Below are positions 47,241-59,470 of a stretch of DNA of 64,000 nt, in pieces. The notes beneath the pieces were generated by a model. It saw only the letters and a program-made list of their open reading frames with translations. It did no database searches and was not told where the DNA came from. Every line of letters begins with the position of its first letter. The first letter of the stretch is position 1. The position numbers and the translations under genes are program-made. The DNA lies in NCBI GenBank assembly GCA_027604705.1, contig JADHYV010000014.1, forward strand, positions 1-64,000, read 5' to 3'. The stretch is from Allomyces arbusculus (lineage: Eukaryota; Blastocladiomycota; Blastocladiomycetes; Blastocladiales; Blastocladiaceae).

Positions 47241-48576
47241 TCAACTCTCAAGCCGCAGCGTCGACTTGCGCAAAAAGTCCGTGTAGGACGTCCACTCGAG
47301 CGGCACCGGGCTCCAGAGCCCGTCGATATTCTTATCCATCCCGCCATAGTACCCGTACTCATTGATGAAATCGAGCATCCCGTGCAACGAACACTGCACG
47401 GGGTTGCGTTCCTTGGCGGCCTCGCGCACCTCCTCTGTCAACGGCGCGTGGCGGTAGGTCGCGCGCAAACCCGTCACGTCGCAGAACGCCGCGGCCACGT
47501 CGTTGAGCGTCAAATAGGCCGAAAACAGCGGCACGCGCTTCCCCTCGGGGTTTTGGGAGAGCAGTTCGTAGACGAGCACGCCAAGATCGTTTTCCGGGTC
47601 AGCGAGCGGGATCGGCACGTCGCCGCGGATCGGCGTCGCCCATTCGTAGGACCCGTCGGCGAGTCGTTTCGGCGCGAATTGGGACTGGAGCGAGGCCATG
47701 TACATGCCAATGTAGACGAACGTTGCGGGCAGGTGGATCGACCGGATGTAGGCTTCGACACGCGCCTTGTTGGTCGACGGGACGCACGTCAGGGTACCGT
47801 GCGAAATGTCGTGCACGTTGGGCAGCGAACTGGGGATGTAGATGAAGGTCTGTTGGAATGGTACGGTCGCGGATCGCGGCGGGGGAGACGAGTACACACC
47901 TCCAGATAAAGTGCTTGACCCCCTTGGCCTTAGCCACGTCGGCCATGAGCTTGCCCTGGCGGTACTCAAAGTTGATGTCGCCACGCGCGAGCGTGATCAT
48001 GTCCCAGAACTTGAAATATGCGCGTTAGTCGCACGAGTACCGACGGGGCTATTCTTGCGTACGATCCGCACGTACGTTGGTCATGGCAAACACCGCGTCG
48101 GCACCTATTCTCGTGCATGCGTGCGCATCAGTTGAATCCAGACGTACTCGAGAGTCGAGCACTCGATCGGCCGACACGTACCATCAAACGCAGCCTCCAA
48201 GTCCTCGCGCAAATCAATATCACACTTAACGACGTCGACCCCCTTCCCCGCGAGTTCGCGCGCGCGGTCCGACCGCGGGTCGCGCGTGAGGGCGCGTACG
48301 GTCCACTGGCCCGTACGCATGAACGTCGAGACGACGCTGCCGCCTTGAACCTATCCATTTGGCGCGGGGCGACGTCAGTCCAGCCCACACTCACGCGCGC
48401 CGCGAGTGTGGGGAGCGCAAACACACGCCGGTCGCGCCAACGACGGCGATCACGGGCTTGGGCCCGTTGTGCGTGACGCCTGGGTTCGCAGCCTCGAACG
48501 CGGCCATGGTTGGGTCCATGTTGGTGGAGGCGGCCGCGAGCTGTGCGGCGTGGAAGCGGCCGGACGACGTGGGCAT
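47241..48576 (-). CDS. NMRAL1: NmrA-like / NMRAL1 (HSCARG) family NADP-binding protein
   Basis: Atypical short-chain dehydrogenase fold that senses NADPH/NADP rather than catalysing a known reaction; fungal NmrA represses nitrogen-catabolic GATA factors. Five exons on the minus strand (48576-48427, 48350-48182, 48104-48076, 48009-47900, 47829-47241) give 348 aa. The Rossmann motif VIAVVGATGVQGGSVV is formed across the first junction. Next come TVRALTRDP and VDVVKCDIDLREDLEAAFDG, then ADAVFAMTNFWD through the 29-nt third exon, KHFIWSSLPNV, and YIGMYMASL. A second ATG at 48519 (MDPTMAAF) may be the true start. The domain order and length fit NMRAL1 better than NmrA, but the target is unknown. 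Confidence 0.9.
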
Positions 48577-49366
48577 GGTTGCAATCGACGGGTGCAGTGG
48601 CGGTGGAGTGCCGGTTGGCGGACAGGGCGCGCGGGCGGACGCGTGCGGTCGACGGGCCGGGTCGGGGAGCGAATCGGCGATCGCGTGCGGGCCTTGCGAG
48701 GACTCGAGAACCAGGTCGAGGGCGCGTGGGCAGGGAGAATGCGGCGAGGGCGGGCGGGCGGGCCGGTGCGGGGCGTCGCGCGGAGACGAGGAGCGCGAGC
48801 GCGGGCGCGTCGATTGTGCGGCTGCCTTGCCGACGCTCGCGCAGGGGAAAGAAAACGAGAGGCAAACCCGTCTTCGTCTTGATCAAAGCCGCCGCGGTCA
48901 TGTGAAGCTCATGCGCGCTGTCTCGTTCTTTAAGCTCAACGGCGGGGGACGTGTTCTCGGCCTGCATTCCGCTCCTCGTGGATGCCTCCTCAGCTGCTCT
49001 TTCGCTGGCGACGACAGCCGCGCAAAGCACCATCAGTGAGACTTCCTCGCAAGGGCACCGCCGTCAATGAGATTTGTAGCTCAGCCTGCGCCCATCGCGG
49101 CTGGCATGGCTCGGTGGCACCTTGCCGGGACCCTTTGTTTTTGCGATGGTGCCTCACACTCCACAACACTCCATGCGCACTCGTATTTCGTCTCCAGAAA
49201 GTGGACGGGGCGGTCTCCTGAGGACATTGCTGCTATTGTTGGCATTCTGAAAGGGATGCGTCATGTTTGCTTCTCCAGTTATATGCTCCTGCCTTTCTGT
49301 CGCAGCTCACTATTAACATACATTATATATCCAACACTGCTGGCCTGGCACAAACTCCACCCCCAC
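48577..49366. other. intergenic, no gene seen
   Basis: Holds the upstream region of the NmrA-like gene and the 3' end of ATP12. Frames on both strands are Arg-rich shadows. Confidence 0.45.
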
Positions 49367-50537
49367 TTACGCCTGTGGCGCGGCCACACCCACCGCAATC
49401 GCCGCCATTTGCCGCTGCATGTCCTCGCGATCCACATCGTGCGCGTCCTCGACCTCGCCAAACCGGGCGATCTGTGACATGACCTCGACGCGCGCCGCAT
49501 CGCTCGCCTGCTGGCCTGACAGTCGGCCCTCGACCAGCGCCAATCCAATCACAAACGACTTGGACGCGAGCACGGCTTTCTCGAAGCACGCCATTTGGTG
49601 CGGTGTGTACTGGTCAACGTGCGCGCGCAGGACGGCCTTGGTCGCGGCCGGCTGCTTGGGCGCGAGCAGGGACGTGGTCGTGTTGAGTTCGACGTTGAAG
49701 GTCGTGCGCACCCAGTCGACGAGCGGGTCCCAGTGCTGTTGCTGCAACGCGACGAGGCATTCGGGGTGGTCCGAGTGGTAGCTGTTGTGCGTGGTACGTT
49801 GATCAGTTTGGTTGATCGGATTTCGTGGCCATGAAAAATGCAGCGGACATACCAAGTCGCGTCCGTGTCGAGGAACTTCATCAATTTGTCGGTCGCATCG
49901 GCGCGCACTTCCGGGTCGGTCATGTCGTCTTGTGCGCGGACCACGAGCGACGTCTAGCATCCGAATTCGCATTCAGCGCGAGGTCCATTTCCGCGCACTC
50001 CGATCAATTGCGAACCGGCGTACCAGCGGCAGCGAGTAGGGCTTGATCAGCTTATCCTGCGACTCCCACTCACCAGAGACCATGTAGGCCATGTGCCGGT
50101 GGGCGGCCGGGACCGTGAGCGGCGTGCCCTTGGGTGTCTTAACAGCGCGGCCGTCGAGGAGCACGTTGTAGCCATCTACCGCGGTCGAAGATCAGCGACC
50201 GGTTTGCTGGAGAAGAATGCGAGCAACGGATAGAGCGTACTCTCGCCTTCCTTGAGCGAGACGGCGCGCCAGAACCGCTTCAGCTGCGGCGGCTTGGGTG
50301 TGGCTAACGTGAACGTGGAACGGCCAGATCAATCTTTCATTTCCGAACGCTCGTTGACTCAAGATCCGTGAACATACGGCTAGCGGCAGCGTCGAAGCGG
50401 GTGCTTGTCACCGACAGGGCGCGGCGCGCCGAACGTGCAGCAATTCGGACCACAGCGGGTCGTGCGGCAGGCGTGGCGGCGCGGAGGACCGACCGGACGG
50501 CGGCCGGGATCATTGTGAACGAAGTGCTGGACAACAT
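49367..50537 (-). CDS. ATP12: ATP12, chaperone for mitochondrial F1-ATPase assembly
   Basis: Matrix chaperone that binds the F1 alpha subunit before assembly of the F1 sector. Five exons (50537-50378, 50303-50241, 50175-50024, 49953-49853, 49781-49367) give 296 aa. The N-terminus is a mitochondrial presequence (MLSSTSFTMIPAAVRSVLRA, then repeated Ala-Arg). Family landmarks in order: LKRFWRAVSLKEGE, NGYNVLLDGRAVKTPKG, WESQDKLIKPYSLPL, KFLDTDAT, QQQHWDPLVDW, SFVIGLALVEGRLS and GEVEDAHDVDRED. All introns are 65-74 bases with donors GTATGT or GTACGC. Every junction restores a conserved motif, which makes the model strong. It faces MZM1 head to head. Confidence 0.94.
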
Positions 50538-50847
50538 GACGAGTGCGGGCGGTTCTAAATCGTCTTTCCGCTCGGTGGTTGAACAGTTTGTTGCTGATCT
50601 CGCCGTGGTTTGGACGTTTGATTTATTCAGCAAAAAGAGCCTGTGATCGCTACACCTGATGGGCAATGAACATGGTGATGGACGTGACAGCAGAATTACG
50701 TGGTCGATCCACCGCAGCCAAACAGATGCACATCCACCGAAGTTGGTCAACGATCGCATTGTCGTGTCCGATTTCCAACTGCTCGTAGCAAATCATAACC
50801 GCTAGACCGCCACTCAATTGACCGACGATACCATAACTTGCCGCACC
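50538..50847. promoter_or_regulatory. shared divergent promoter region of ATP12 and MZM1
   Basis: Only 310 bases separate the ATP12 start (minus) from the MZM1 start (plus), so one short region must serve both genes. No clear TATA box was seen. Confidence 0.5.
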
Positions 50848-51368
50848 ATGTCGGCCGCCGCACGAAACCCTGCCCTTGCGGCGTTCCGCCGCCTGTTGCG
50901 CGCCGAGCGCAAGGCCTTTGCCGGTCGGTATCAGCACCATTCGATGCATCCAGCAAGTACCAAATCCATGAATGAACCAACTCGCTGACGCTCGCGACCG
51001 CACCCGTGCTAGGCGACCTGCCGACCCTGACCGCCGCGCGGCTCGAGACGCGCAAGCAGTTCTTGGCCGCCGCATCCGTCACGTCCGAGACGGAGCGCGC
51101 CGAGCTGCTGCAAAAGGCACACGATGTCGCTGTCTATCTCGAGCGCAACATTGTACAAGCCGTGAAGAGCGACAACGACGTGTACAGTACGGTCTTCGTG
51201 AGGTCGATGGCTGATGGCGACTTTGGCGCTGACCGCTTTGGTGCAGAAATCCAGATCGACCCAGCGAGGCACGAAATCAACGACAACATGGACGTCAAGA
51301 AACCGTACACGCCTGGCAAACGCATTCCGTGCTGTGGGCCCGGGTCGGAGGTGTTGCCGCGGTGCTGA
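50848..51368 (+). CDS. MZM1: Mzm1/LYRM7, LYR-motif assembly factor of complex III
   Basis: Small matrix protein that stabilises the Rieske Fe-S protein before its insertion into the bc1 complex. Exons 50848-50923, 51013-51186 and 51247-51368 give 123 aa. The LYR-type start reads ALAAFRRLLRAERKAFAGD across the first junction, followed by LTAARLETRKQF, helix ELLQKAHDVAVYLERNIVQA and VYKIQIDPARHEIND across the second junction, which matches the family tail. It ends in a short unique segment (KRIPCCGPG). The first donor is GTCGGT, less usual; the second is GTACGG in phase 1. Confidence 0.87.
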
Positions 51369-51507
51369 CGTTCGAGAGAGTACAAACGGAAAAAGGAGAT
51401 AGGTCACAAAAATGTATGGTTGGTTCCTTGACACGCACACCACCGTCGCTTGATCCGTGCACTCCACGAGCAAAACCGCCCTGCATTCCGTCCCGTCACC
51501 CCATTCA

Positions 51508-53775
51508 TCACACTACCTCGCTCCCTGCGGCCGTCGCGGCCCCACGCTTTTGCTGCACCGCAAGCACCTTCAACGTCTTCGCGACCAAATCTTCAACCGC
51601 CTGATTCCCCGCGCACCGCGGGCGCACGCGATCATTTAAGACACGCACCATCCCCGCTTTCGTCGCCCACGTCGCAAACGCGCGATCGTGCGCGGCATTA
51701 TACAACAGCTGCGCGAGCCGATGCAATATCTCCATCGTCTCCTCCGTTGCCACCACCGCCAGCACCCGCGCAGCTAAGACCGTCCCGTCCTCTTGTGGAC
51801 TGACGAGTGCGGCGCACACGGCAGGTGCAAACGAGAGCATCGCAAGTACCCCCGTCGCCGCACGCCGCATCGCCGGCGGTTCGTCGGCGTGCGTGTGCGC
51901 GATGGCCATGGCCACGAGCATCGACACGCGCGCGGGCAACGGGCGGTCGGGCGAAACCAGCGCTTCGAGGGTCCCGCCGGGACAGCAGAGCATGTTGGCG
52001 AGCAGCTCCCACGCCGCGCGGCGAATGTCGAGATTGTCGGCGGTCAGAGACGCCGCACGGTCGAGCCGCGCAAGCCAGGTCGCGTGTGCCGGGATCACGG
52101 TCGCGTGCGTCGAGAGGTTGGTCAGCGCGAGCAAAGCCTCAAAGTGGGCGAGCGGGTGCAGGTCGTCGCCGTCGGCGGCAGATGCGGCGGCAGCGAGCGG
52201 GTGTGCGGAAGCGGCCTTGGTCGTGTCCGGCAAGAGCGTGAAGAAGAGGGCAGCGAGGGTCGGCACGATCGCGTCGGCAAAGGCCACTTTCGGATTGAGC
52301 GAGATCGCGCACCGCGCGAGCGCGTGCACGGCGTTGCGGTCGCGGATCTTGAGGAGAAGTTTCACGGCGCCCTGCCGGACCATGAGCCCACGGTGGGCCG
52401 GTGTGCGGGAGAGGGCCAAGCAGATTTGGGCGATTCCGGCCTTGAGCGCGTCGGACGCGCCGGCGCTGGAACCGACGACTGCGCACTGGTGCTGGTAAAG
52501 CGTTGCGAGGAGAGAGACGACGTTCATATCGAGCAGCGTCGCGCACCGGTGAGTGATGGCCTCTTCGTCCTCCTCCTCCTCTTCCTCGTTCACATCGTTC
52601 GGATCGGCACGTGCCGCGGCAGACGGGTCCTTGGCGGCCGCCGCAAACTTGGCGAGTTTGCGCAACTGCTCCGACTCGTCCGATCGCGGGACCGGGTACA
52701 CAGTCAAGTGGTGCAGGAGCGTGACGAGCCCAAACACAAACGACGCCGACCGCACGAGCTGGGCGCCGACGGAGGTATCCTTTTTCAGGTCCTCGCCCAC
52801 GGTGGGCACGGGCACACGTAGCAGCGCAAACAGAACGAGCAACGACGCTTTCGAGACCTTGCGCTTGACCGCAGGCTTCAACGACGCGAGCGCGAGCCCC
52901 TCCATGGCGCGTTCGCGCTGGTCCATGGTCGACTTGTCGGCGGTGATCACCGACATGAGCTGCTCGGCATCGGCCGAGCCTCGCCCAAGTTTCGTAAGCA
53001 CGTTCATCGCCAGCGCGGCCGCGGCGACCCGTCCACCACCAGGCTGTCGGCATGACCTGGCCAAGTCCGTGAGCGACGCGACGAGTCCCGGGTAGGCCTC
53101 GATAATTGCGCGGCACCCTTGCGCGGCGGCCGCGTTCGCAAGCACGTCCAAGTACGGTTCTGGCGGGTTCGTGTCGTCGAGCGCCGCGGCAATCGGCGCA
53201 AGGAACGTTTTCGCGTGCGCGACGAAGACGCGGGTCGCGAGGGCGGGGGCCGCCTGGAAGAGGACAGAAAGAGCGCGCGCCCCGACTTCGCGGCGTGCGG
53301 GCGCGGCAAACTGCGAGGTCAGAAAGGCTGTGGCCGCGGCCTCGACGCGCGTCTTGAGCGCGTCGTGTGCGGCCGAGGGCTTGCCGTTGGGCGGGTGCTC
53401 GACGAGTTCGAGCAGTTTGGCCAGGTAGAGCGGGAGAAGCGTTGGTGGGGACGGCGCGAGTTGCCGCCGCAGGAGACGGCCGAGGTCGCGCTCCACGTCG
53501 GCAGGTGGCGGGAGAATGCCCGCGGTAATGTCCTTGATGCGGGTTGCGAGCGCCTCGTTGGTCAAGGACGCATCGTCATTGTCGTCGGCGAGTGAAGTGC
53601 TAGAACAGTGTGGGGAAGGAAGGGGGCCACGTCACACAACCGGCACATCGCATCGTTGCGTCGCTCTGACGTACCCGTTGACCATGTCGACGAGCTGTTG
53701 CTCGGCCGCGGCGCCGTTGACTGCTGCGCCTCCGGCAGCGCTCTCATTCGACGACGTGGGCGGCGCCGAGAGCAT
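51508..53775 (-). CDS. SHE4: She4/UNC-45-type UCS myosin chaperone
   Basis: Cytosolic chaperone that folds and stabilises myosin motor domains for actin-based transport and endocytosis. Exons 53775-53675 and 53599-51508 give 730 aa. The protein is an armadillo-like helical array. The UCS part shows the family stretch AHFEALLALTNLSTH at about residue 540 and RRAAWELLANMLCCPGG after it. As in fungal She4/Cro1 there is no N-terminal TPR domain. An acidic insert (NEEEEEEDEEA) lies mid-protein. The single intron is phase 2 (GTACGT...TTCTAG) and gives LVDMVNGTSLADDND across the junction. The start ATG at 53775 is the first in frame after a less biased upstream stretch. It converges with MZM1. Confidence 0.88.
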
Positions 53776-54274
53776 GGTGATGGCGCTGAGCGAGCCCTTG
53801 AGCAAGTTGAGGAGCACCAGCTTGGCGAGCGGGGGCGCGGCAGAGTCGGGGCCAGCGTCGGCGTGAAGACGGCGCGGGTGAATGCGGCTGCAGTAAGGTG
53901 GAGCAGTACGCCGCGTAGTAGTCGGCAACGTTGCGGCCAGTCGACGAAGTTGTGGAGGAGGATGTCGTTGTCGTCGTTGTCGAGAGGTGGGCTGTGTGCG
54001 GGCTGTGTGGAGAGGATGGCTGCAGAAGCGCAGAAGATGCGGTGGTGGGCGGTGCCGCGGTGGGGCCGCAACGCTTCTCGCTGCTTCTCGCCTTCGATGT
54101 GGCCGTTCTGTTGTTTCTGCAATGACTTGACGGCCCACTTCCACTTCGCTGATCGACTGTCGTGAAACCAACCACGATCCCACGCGGCCAGCAAGCATAC
54201 AAAGTTGGAATATATATCGCCGTCGCCGGCTGGGATCCAATCATATAAACGCATCGTGCCCCATCGACCCTCGC
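53776..54274. other. region between SHE4 and the lipase gene
   Basis: No gene seen. A minus-strand frame runs through from 54240 but has Arg/Pro-rich codons without a domain. This is probably the SHE4 promoter and leader. Confidence 0.4.
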
Positions 54275-55369
54275 TTAGCACGCGCCGCCGAACATGACGC
54301 CCAGCGCTGACATGTGCGCCATGCCGTTCTGCGTGAGCGCGCGCTTGGCCGAGCACGTCAGGTCCTCCTGCCCAACGCACTTGTACGCCTGGCCGAGCTC
54401 CTCGTAGACCTCCCCCGCGTGGTGCCGGTATCCGGCTGTCGGCGGCGGAGTGTGCGGGACCATGTCGTCCTCGTGCACGACGCGCGTCACCTCCATCTTC
54501 TGCGCGTCCACAAAGTCGGCAAAGACACGGTTGCCGACGCGCGGCTCGCCAAACGTGGTCACGGCCACCTTGGCCGACGGGAACGCGGCGTGCAGGTCGA
54601 GCCCAGCGAGAATCGCGACAGCCTGATTGGGACAAGGTCAGCACCCACACGAAAAATGATCTCCGCCTGATGCACTCAAACAAGACCAGCGTACCCCACC
54701 AAGCGAGTGACCCGTCACCGAAATCTTGTAGTCCGGGTGCTGCGCGACCTTGCCCTTGACCCACGCCTGCACCTGCGACTTGACCTCCGCGTTCGCGCCC
54801 GCGAACCCAGCATGCACCATCGCCCCCGCGCCATATTGGCTGGCCAAAATAGGCATCCCATTCGCATCGGCGGCAATATTGGCCGGCTCGACGGTCCCGC
54901 GGAACACAATCACGAGCGACCGCAAATTATCGTTGACGCCCATGTACCCCTTGATGCCGTTGATGGGCGTGCGGAACACGGTCACGTCTTTGGTGCCCGC
55001 CGTCCCGCCCATGCAGTTGATCCCACACGTCCACGCCCGCAGGCCCAGGTCGTTGAGGCAGTACGCGGCCGACGCGTACTTGGCCATGGTCACGAGCTGC
55101 GCGCGCTCGCCGGCCGAAATCGCCGTCTTGGTCGTCACGGCACCGGACGACGGCGGCGGAGTGCCCGAACCCGTGTCGGACCCACCAGAGTTGCGGTTGC
55201 CCCACGGGAACATGCGCGAGAACCAATCGGACGCGATCTGCGGGTCACGGCGCGCGAGCGTGTGCTCATCGGCGGCGACTGGAGTCGCGACCGCGGCTGG
55301 GACCAAGAGCTGCAGGGCAAGAAGAAGAGCGACGAGGAGCGCGCGAGTGGTTGGTGTCGAGCAATGCAT
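54275..55369 (-). CDS. secreted class-3 lipase
   Basis: Extracellular triacylglycerol lipase of the fungal Lipase_3 (Rhizomucor-like) family. Exons 55369-54695 and 54622-54275 give 340 aa. A signal peptide (MHCSTPTTRALLVALLLALQ, then a long hydrophobic stretch) is followed by TLARR, a likely Kex2-type processing site. The oxyanion-hole region is LVIVFRGT. The nucleophile elbow GHSLGG ends exactly at the intron, with the next exon continuing AVAILAGLDLHAAFP. The acid is in HEDDMVPHTPP, and the catalytic His in AGYRHHAGEVY. Cysteines in the N-terminal part and at the end (GGAC) suggest disulphides. Confidence 0.93.
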
Positions 55370-56790
55370 ATTGGATCGTGAGCAAAATCCCGAGAGGATA
55401 TGTGGCCGCGTTCGAATTCGGGCGCCTGCCGGGCTTTTATGTCGCCCGACATCGGCCAGCGCCAGGGCACGCCAATCTCGCTCGACAAGCGTTTGCCTCC
55501 ATTTTTCGTGTCAACGTGGTCCAGGGCCACCTGGCGCGCCGGCGCGGGTGGATGGTGGTTGTTGGGCATGCTGCTGCTCCACTGCACGCCACACCATGAA
55601 ACGCGCCGACACCAGCATTTGCCCACAAAACGCCCGGGTCGGCCAATCGCAATCCGGTTCCCGAGCCGGGATCCCGACATTCTCACGCTCATCGCTGAGA
55701 CTGAGCGGCCCGTTGGGTGGAGCACCGCGTCGGAGGATGACGTTGTTGTTCTGTCGATTCATCTACGCATATTTAAGGCGCACGCGCGGCGCGCGTTTTG
55801 TGGAGCGCGCCACCAAGGGTTCTTTGGCCATGAACAACGCCTGGAAGTCGTTGGCGTGCATTGTTCAGCGCAGGGTTCTTGCACAAAAGTCGAAATGGCA
55901 CGCGACATGATCTCTGACGGACGCCTTCGACGCTCGACACCACCAATCGTTTCACATCATGAACCACGCGAGGTCAATCGACGTGCGAGACGCGTTTTTG
56001 TCTCTTCGTCCTCGGAGTGATCAAAATACAACCGATGAACCTGTAATAGTCGGCGGATTCATGACAGCTTAATACTGTGTTGTGAAGATCAATAGCACCA
56101 TCAGTCAATAGCAGCCAGCACAAGGGCGCGGCGAGTGCGACTGTGTTGTGCTTCCAAACATGACCCCCCCCCCCCACCCGCCTCCCGAAAAGAAATAAGA
56201 CGTTCAATTCTTCCTCGGCAACGCAGCGTTCGTACTGGGCCAATATAGACTACGCTTTACTTATTGAGGCCCGAGTAATTCGAACACCCAACCGCTCCGA
56301 ACCAAATTCTCGGCGAACAACGCGCCCACAGCCAAATTCGCCAGAGTGACTTCGTTTACAACGAGGGCATGAACTGGAGCCCTGCAACCTGTCTGGTCGA
56401 GATATCGCTCTTGATGATGTGGCATGCATCGCGAAAGAGACTGGATGTGCCGGTTTGTGACTCTGATATTGGAGGTAGTTCACAGCACATGGCTGCCTTG
56501 GATATCATATCGACTTGGTCATGGCGTTTTGCGCGATGCTCACCGCGCTCCTCAAACTGCAACGCGTAATGTCGGCGTTTTGAGGAAAATGATTGACTTG
56601 CATGTCAAGGCATTGAAGTCGTCGTGGTCGGTCGGCGGAACGTGCACTCAATGGCCAACAAATCCGCTCAGACGACATTATGGAACACGCGACTGAATTC
56701 TTGACGACCTGCACCGAATGGCTCAGGGGGGACGACGCCTGTGCTGACCTTCCAAAGAAATTAAAGTCCCCTCCATAGCGGTCAACGTTA
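55370..56790. other. intergenic, no gene seen
   Basis: A C12 run lies at 56164-56175. The plus frame 55400-56020 has no domain. The right end is the 3' region of the kinase gene. Confidence 0.4.
56164..56175 (+). repeat. poly-C tract (C12)
   Basis: Uninterrupted C run in non-coding DNA. Confidence 0.85.
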
Positions 56791-59470
56791 TTAGTCCTCT
56801 TCTTCTTCCTCTTCCTCGACAATCGCCATGGCCTTGAACGTGGTCCCGCTCACGGTACCCAACAACCCGCGTGTGCCAGCCCCAACCACATCCCCGCCCA
56901 CCTGCGCTGCCTCATCGCCATCCAAATGCTCGTCCTCGGACGCGGTCCTGCTCAACGACGACGACCGCGTACTCAGCACGCTCCGCTCCAAATCCGCCAA
57001 CGACTGCCGCGAAAACCGGTCCCAGCGCGCCTCGTCGACCGCCGCCGCCGGCTCCGCCACGACCGCTGCGGCCACAGCCGGTTTTGCACGTTCGCGACGG
57101 GCGCGCTCGCGCAAGAGCTCGTAGGTCGCAAACTCGTGCGACGGCACGCGCTGCATGACGCGCGCGGCCGTACGCGCCGCGTCCGGGAACGCGGCCGTGT
57201 ACTCGGCGAGCATCGATTCGAGTATCGACTCGTCCACGAGGCCCTGCGACCCGCGGCGCGCCGGCGCCGGGACGGGATCGAAGACAACCGTGTGCGACTG
57301 GTTGTTCGGGTCGTCATCGTCGTCAATTTCGGAAGACGTGTCGGCGCCGGGGTCGCTGGTGGCCGACGAGGAGGAGGTGTCCAGGTACCGGTCGAGCCGC
57401 GAGATGGTGCTGGACGCGTCGGAGCCCTGCGTCGCGTGCACTGAAGTCGCGTCCGGGTCTGCCGCGTCATCGGTGGCGGCGGGGGAGGGGGAGTCGCGGT
57501 TGGCTGAGGTGCGGCCACGTTCCTCTTCCTCATCGTCATCGAGGAGCACCCACGGATGCGCGAGAACGGCCTGGATCGATGCGCGCCGGGTCGGGTCCGG
57601 ATCGAGCATCGCCTTGAGCAGTGACTTGAGTTCTACACGTATTTTGGAGAAGACGGTGAGCGTGGAATGCGAGTCGGGTCAAAGAAAGTGTGCGACACGG
57701 CGTACCAGCGGACATGTCAGCCGGGAACGGAATGTTGCCCGTCGACATTTGCGCAAACATGGCCGTCATGTTGGACTCGTCGAACGGCGACTTGCCTATT
57801 TACAGCTCGAAAGATCAGCATTTGAAAGACCTGGCCACTGTCGCTGATTGGTGACGGCGATACACACCCGTGCACATGACGTATAGCGTCACGCCCAAAC
57901 TCCAAACGTCGGCGGGCATCCCCTCATACGGCTGCTTGGCCAACATTTCTGTGGGCCGGGGTGCGCAGTTTCAAGAGGTCAGATCAGATCCGAACACCGA
58001 GAACTCGCATTGAACGAGCACGGACCTGGCGCCGAGTACGATAAACTGCCGCAGTAAGTATTAATCAGCTGGCTTTTGGACTCCAAAACGTTTGTGAACC
58101 CTGGTGGGGAAAGTGCTCAGGTCAGCAACAAGCGATTCGGCGGTGCAACAATTGTCCCACGGACCAAAATCAATCAGCTTGACATAGCCGTGCGGGTCGA
58201 GCAAAATGTTGTCGGGCTAGGGAAGAGGATGCCGTACGTCAGCTTCAAAGTGTCGAGTTCGATGCCTTCAGGCAAGTGCGAAACACACCTTCAAATCTCT
58301 AGAATACCGCCATGGCACCGAAAGAAGCAGGTGAGAACCGGCACTCCTGGTTCAAGCTCATCCAAAAATTGCGCCATACCGATGCACAATCCCACGCTCG
58401 TGACAGTACCGCACCGCATCGGCAATTTGCACAAACAAGTGTCGCGCGCGCGCCTCGCTCATCCCCGACGCAGCCGCGGCCACTTTTGCGGGCGCGACAC
58501 TGCTCGAGGCCTTGGCAAGCACCAGAGCGGTCCGCTCCTTGGCACGGCGCACGAGGTAGTCGAGCAAGTCGCCTCCCGGCTCAAACTGGAAAACGAGCAT
58601 GACGGCGGTCGGCGAGTCGAGCACGTGCAGGAGCGGGGCAATGTGCGGGTGCGCGAGGCTCGCCGTGACCGAGATTTCGCGCAGCGCCGCGTGCCAGGCG
58701 TCGGCGTCGAGCTGCAGCCGCGCCTTGTCGAGGCACTTGATCACGACCTGCTCGCCGGTCAGAATGTGGGTCGCGAGCTTAATTTTGCCGGCGGATCCGT
58801 CGAGGAGCGTGCGCTGCGTGTGGTACTGCGGCGCGGTCGGCACGACCCGGGCCGGGGTGGATGTGGATGCTAATGCGGATGCGGGTGAGGACGCGGTCGC
58901 GGCGAGCGTCGATACGGCGAGCGGCACAGTGGGCGTTTTCGTGCTGGAAATCGGCGCAGAGGTCTGATCCGACGCGACGGGCTCCGTTACCGGCGGGTGC
59001 GGACCTGACACAAATCCCAGAGCACCTGGCGCCGCGACCTTCGCCGCCGTAGTCGTCGCACCAGCGTCGGCATTCACGTCCTGGTCGGAAAACGCCTGGA
59101 TCAAGTCGGAGAGCACGAGCAGGCGGTCGGCCGGGGACATGGCCGGGTCGGGCACACTCGGGACCGAGTCGACGCGCGGGTCGCGCAGCGCAAATTGCGA
59201 CGACGCGGGCGACGTCGCGGCCGTGGACGTGGCCGTGGCCGAGAGCGGCCCCGCGGCGGGCGATTTCGGGCGAGAGCGCGATCCCGAGGTCGGTGCGCTC
59301 ATGGGGCGCGAGGCGCGCTCGTCGGGGCTTCCAGAGTCATCGCTGGGGACAGCAATACTGGGGCGCAACGTGCTGCTGGTCGTGGCAATCGGGGCCAACT
59401 GGTCGGGCGGCGTGCGTGCGGCGCTCGCGAGGGCGCCGGGCTCCGCGACCGATGATGCCGTGGTGCGCAT
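56791..59470 (-). CDS. CAMK/SNF1-like Ser/Thr protein kinase
   Basis: Seven exons on the minus strand (59470-58380, 58298-58289, 58216-58165, 58100-58026, 57948-57868, 57795-57706, 57632-56791) give 746 aa. Residues 1-220 are Ser/Thr/Ala/Pro-rich. The kinase domain covers about 225-492: VVIK with Lys245, HRDLKPDNILLD assembled from three exons including a 10-nt microexon, LIDFGFTNVL, a T-loop with TYCGSLSYSAPEM, PADVWSLGVTLYVM, and TRRASIQAVLAHPWV. The glycine loop is weak (LDGSAGKIKLA). A Ser/Ala/Val-rich insert sits between the alpha-D and alpha-E helices. The tail has acidic and Ser-rich stretches and ends in a run of Glu and a final Asp. The T-loop and DFGF resemble SNF1/AMPK-related and Kin4/Hsl1-type kinases. 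No UBA or KA1 domain was recognised, so no subfamily is assigned. The start is taken at the first ATG (MRTTASS); the frame is open slightly further. Confidence 0.88.

Noticed and set aside
53562-54764. Minus-strand 400-codon frame between SHE4 and lipase
   Set aside because: It overlaps lipase exon 2 and SHE4 exon 1 in another frame and is Arg-rich without a domain.
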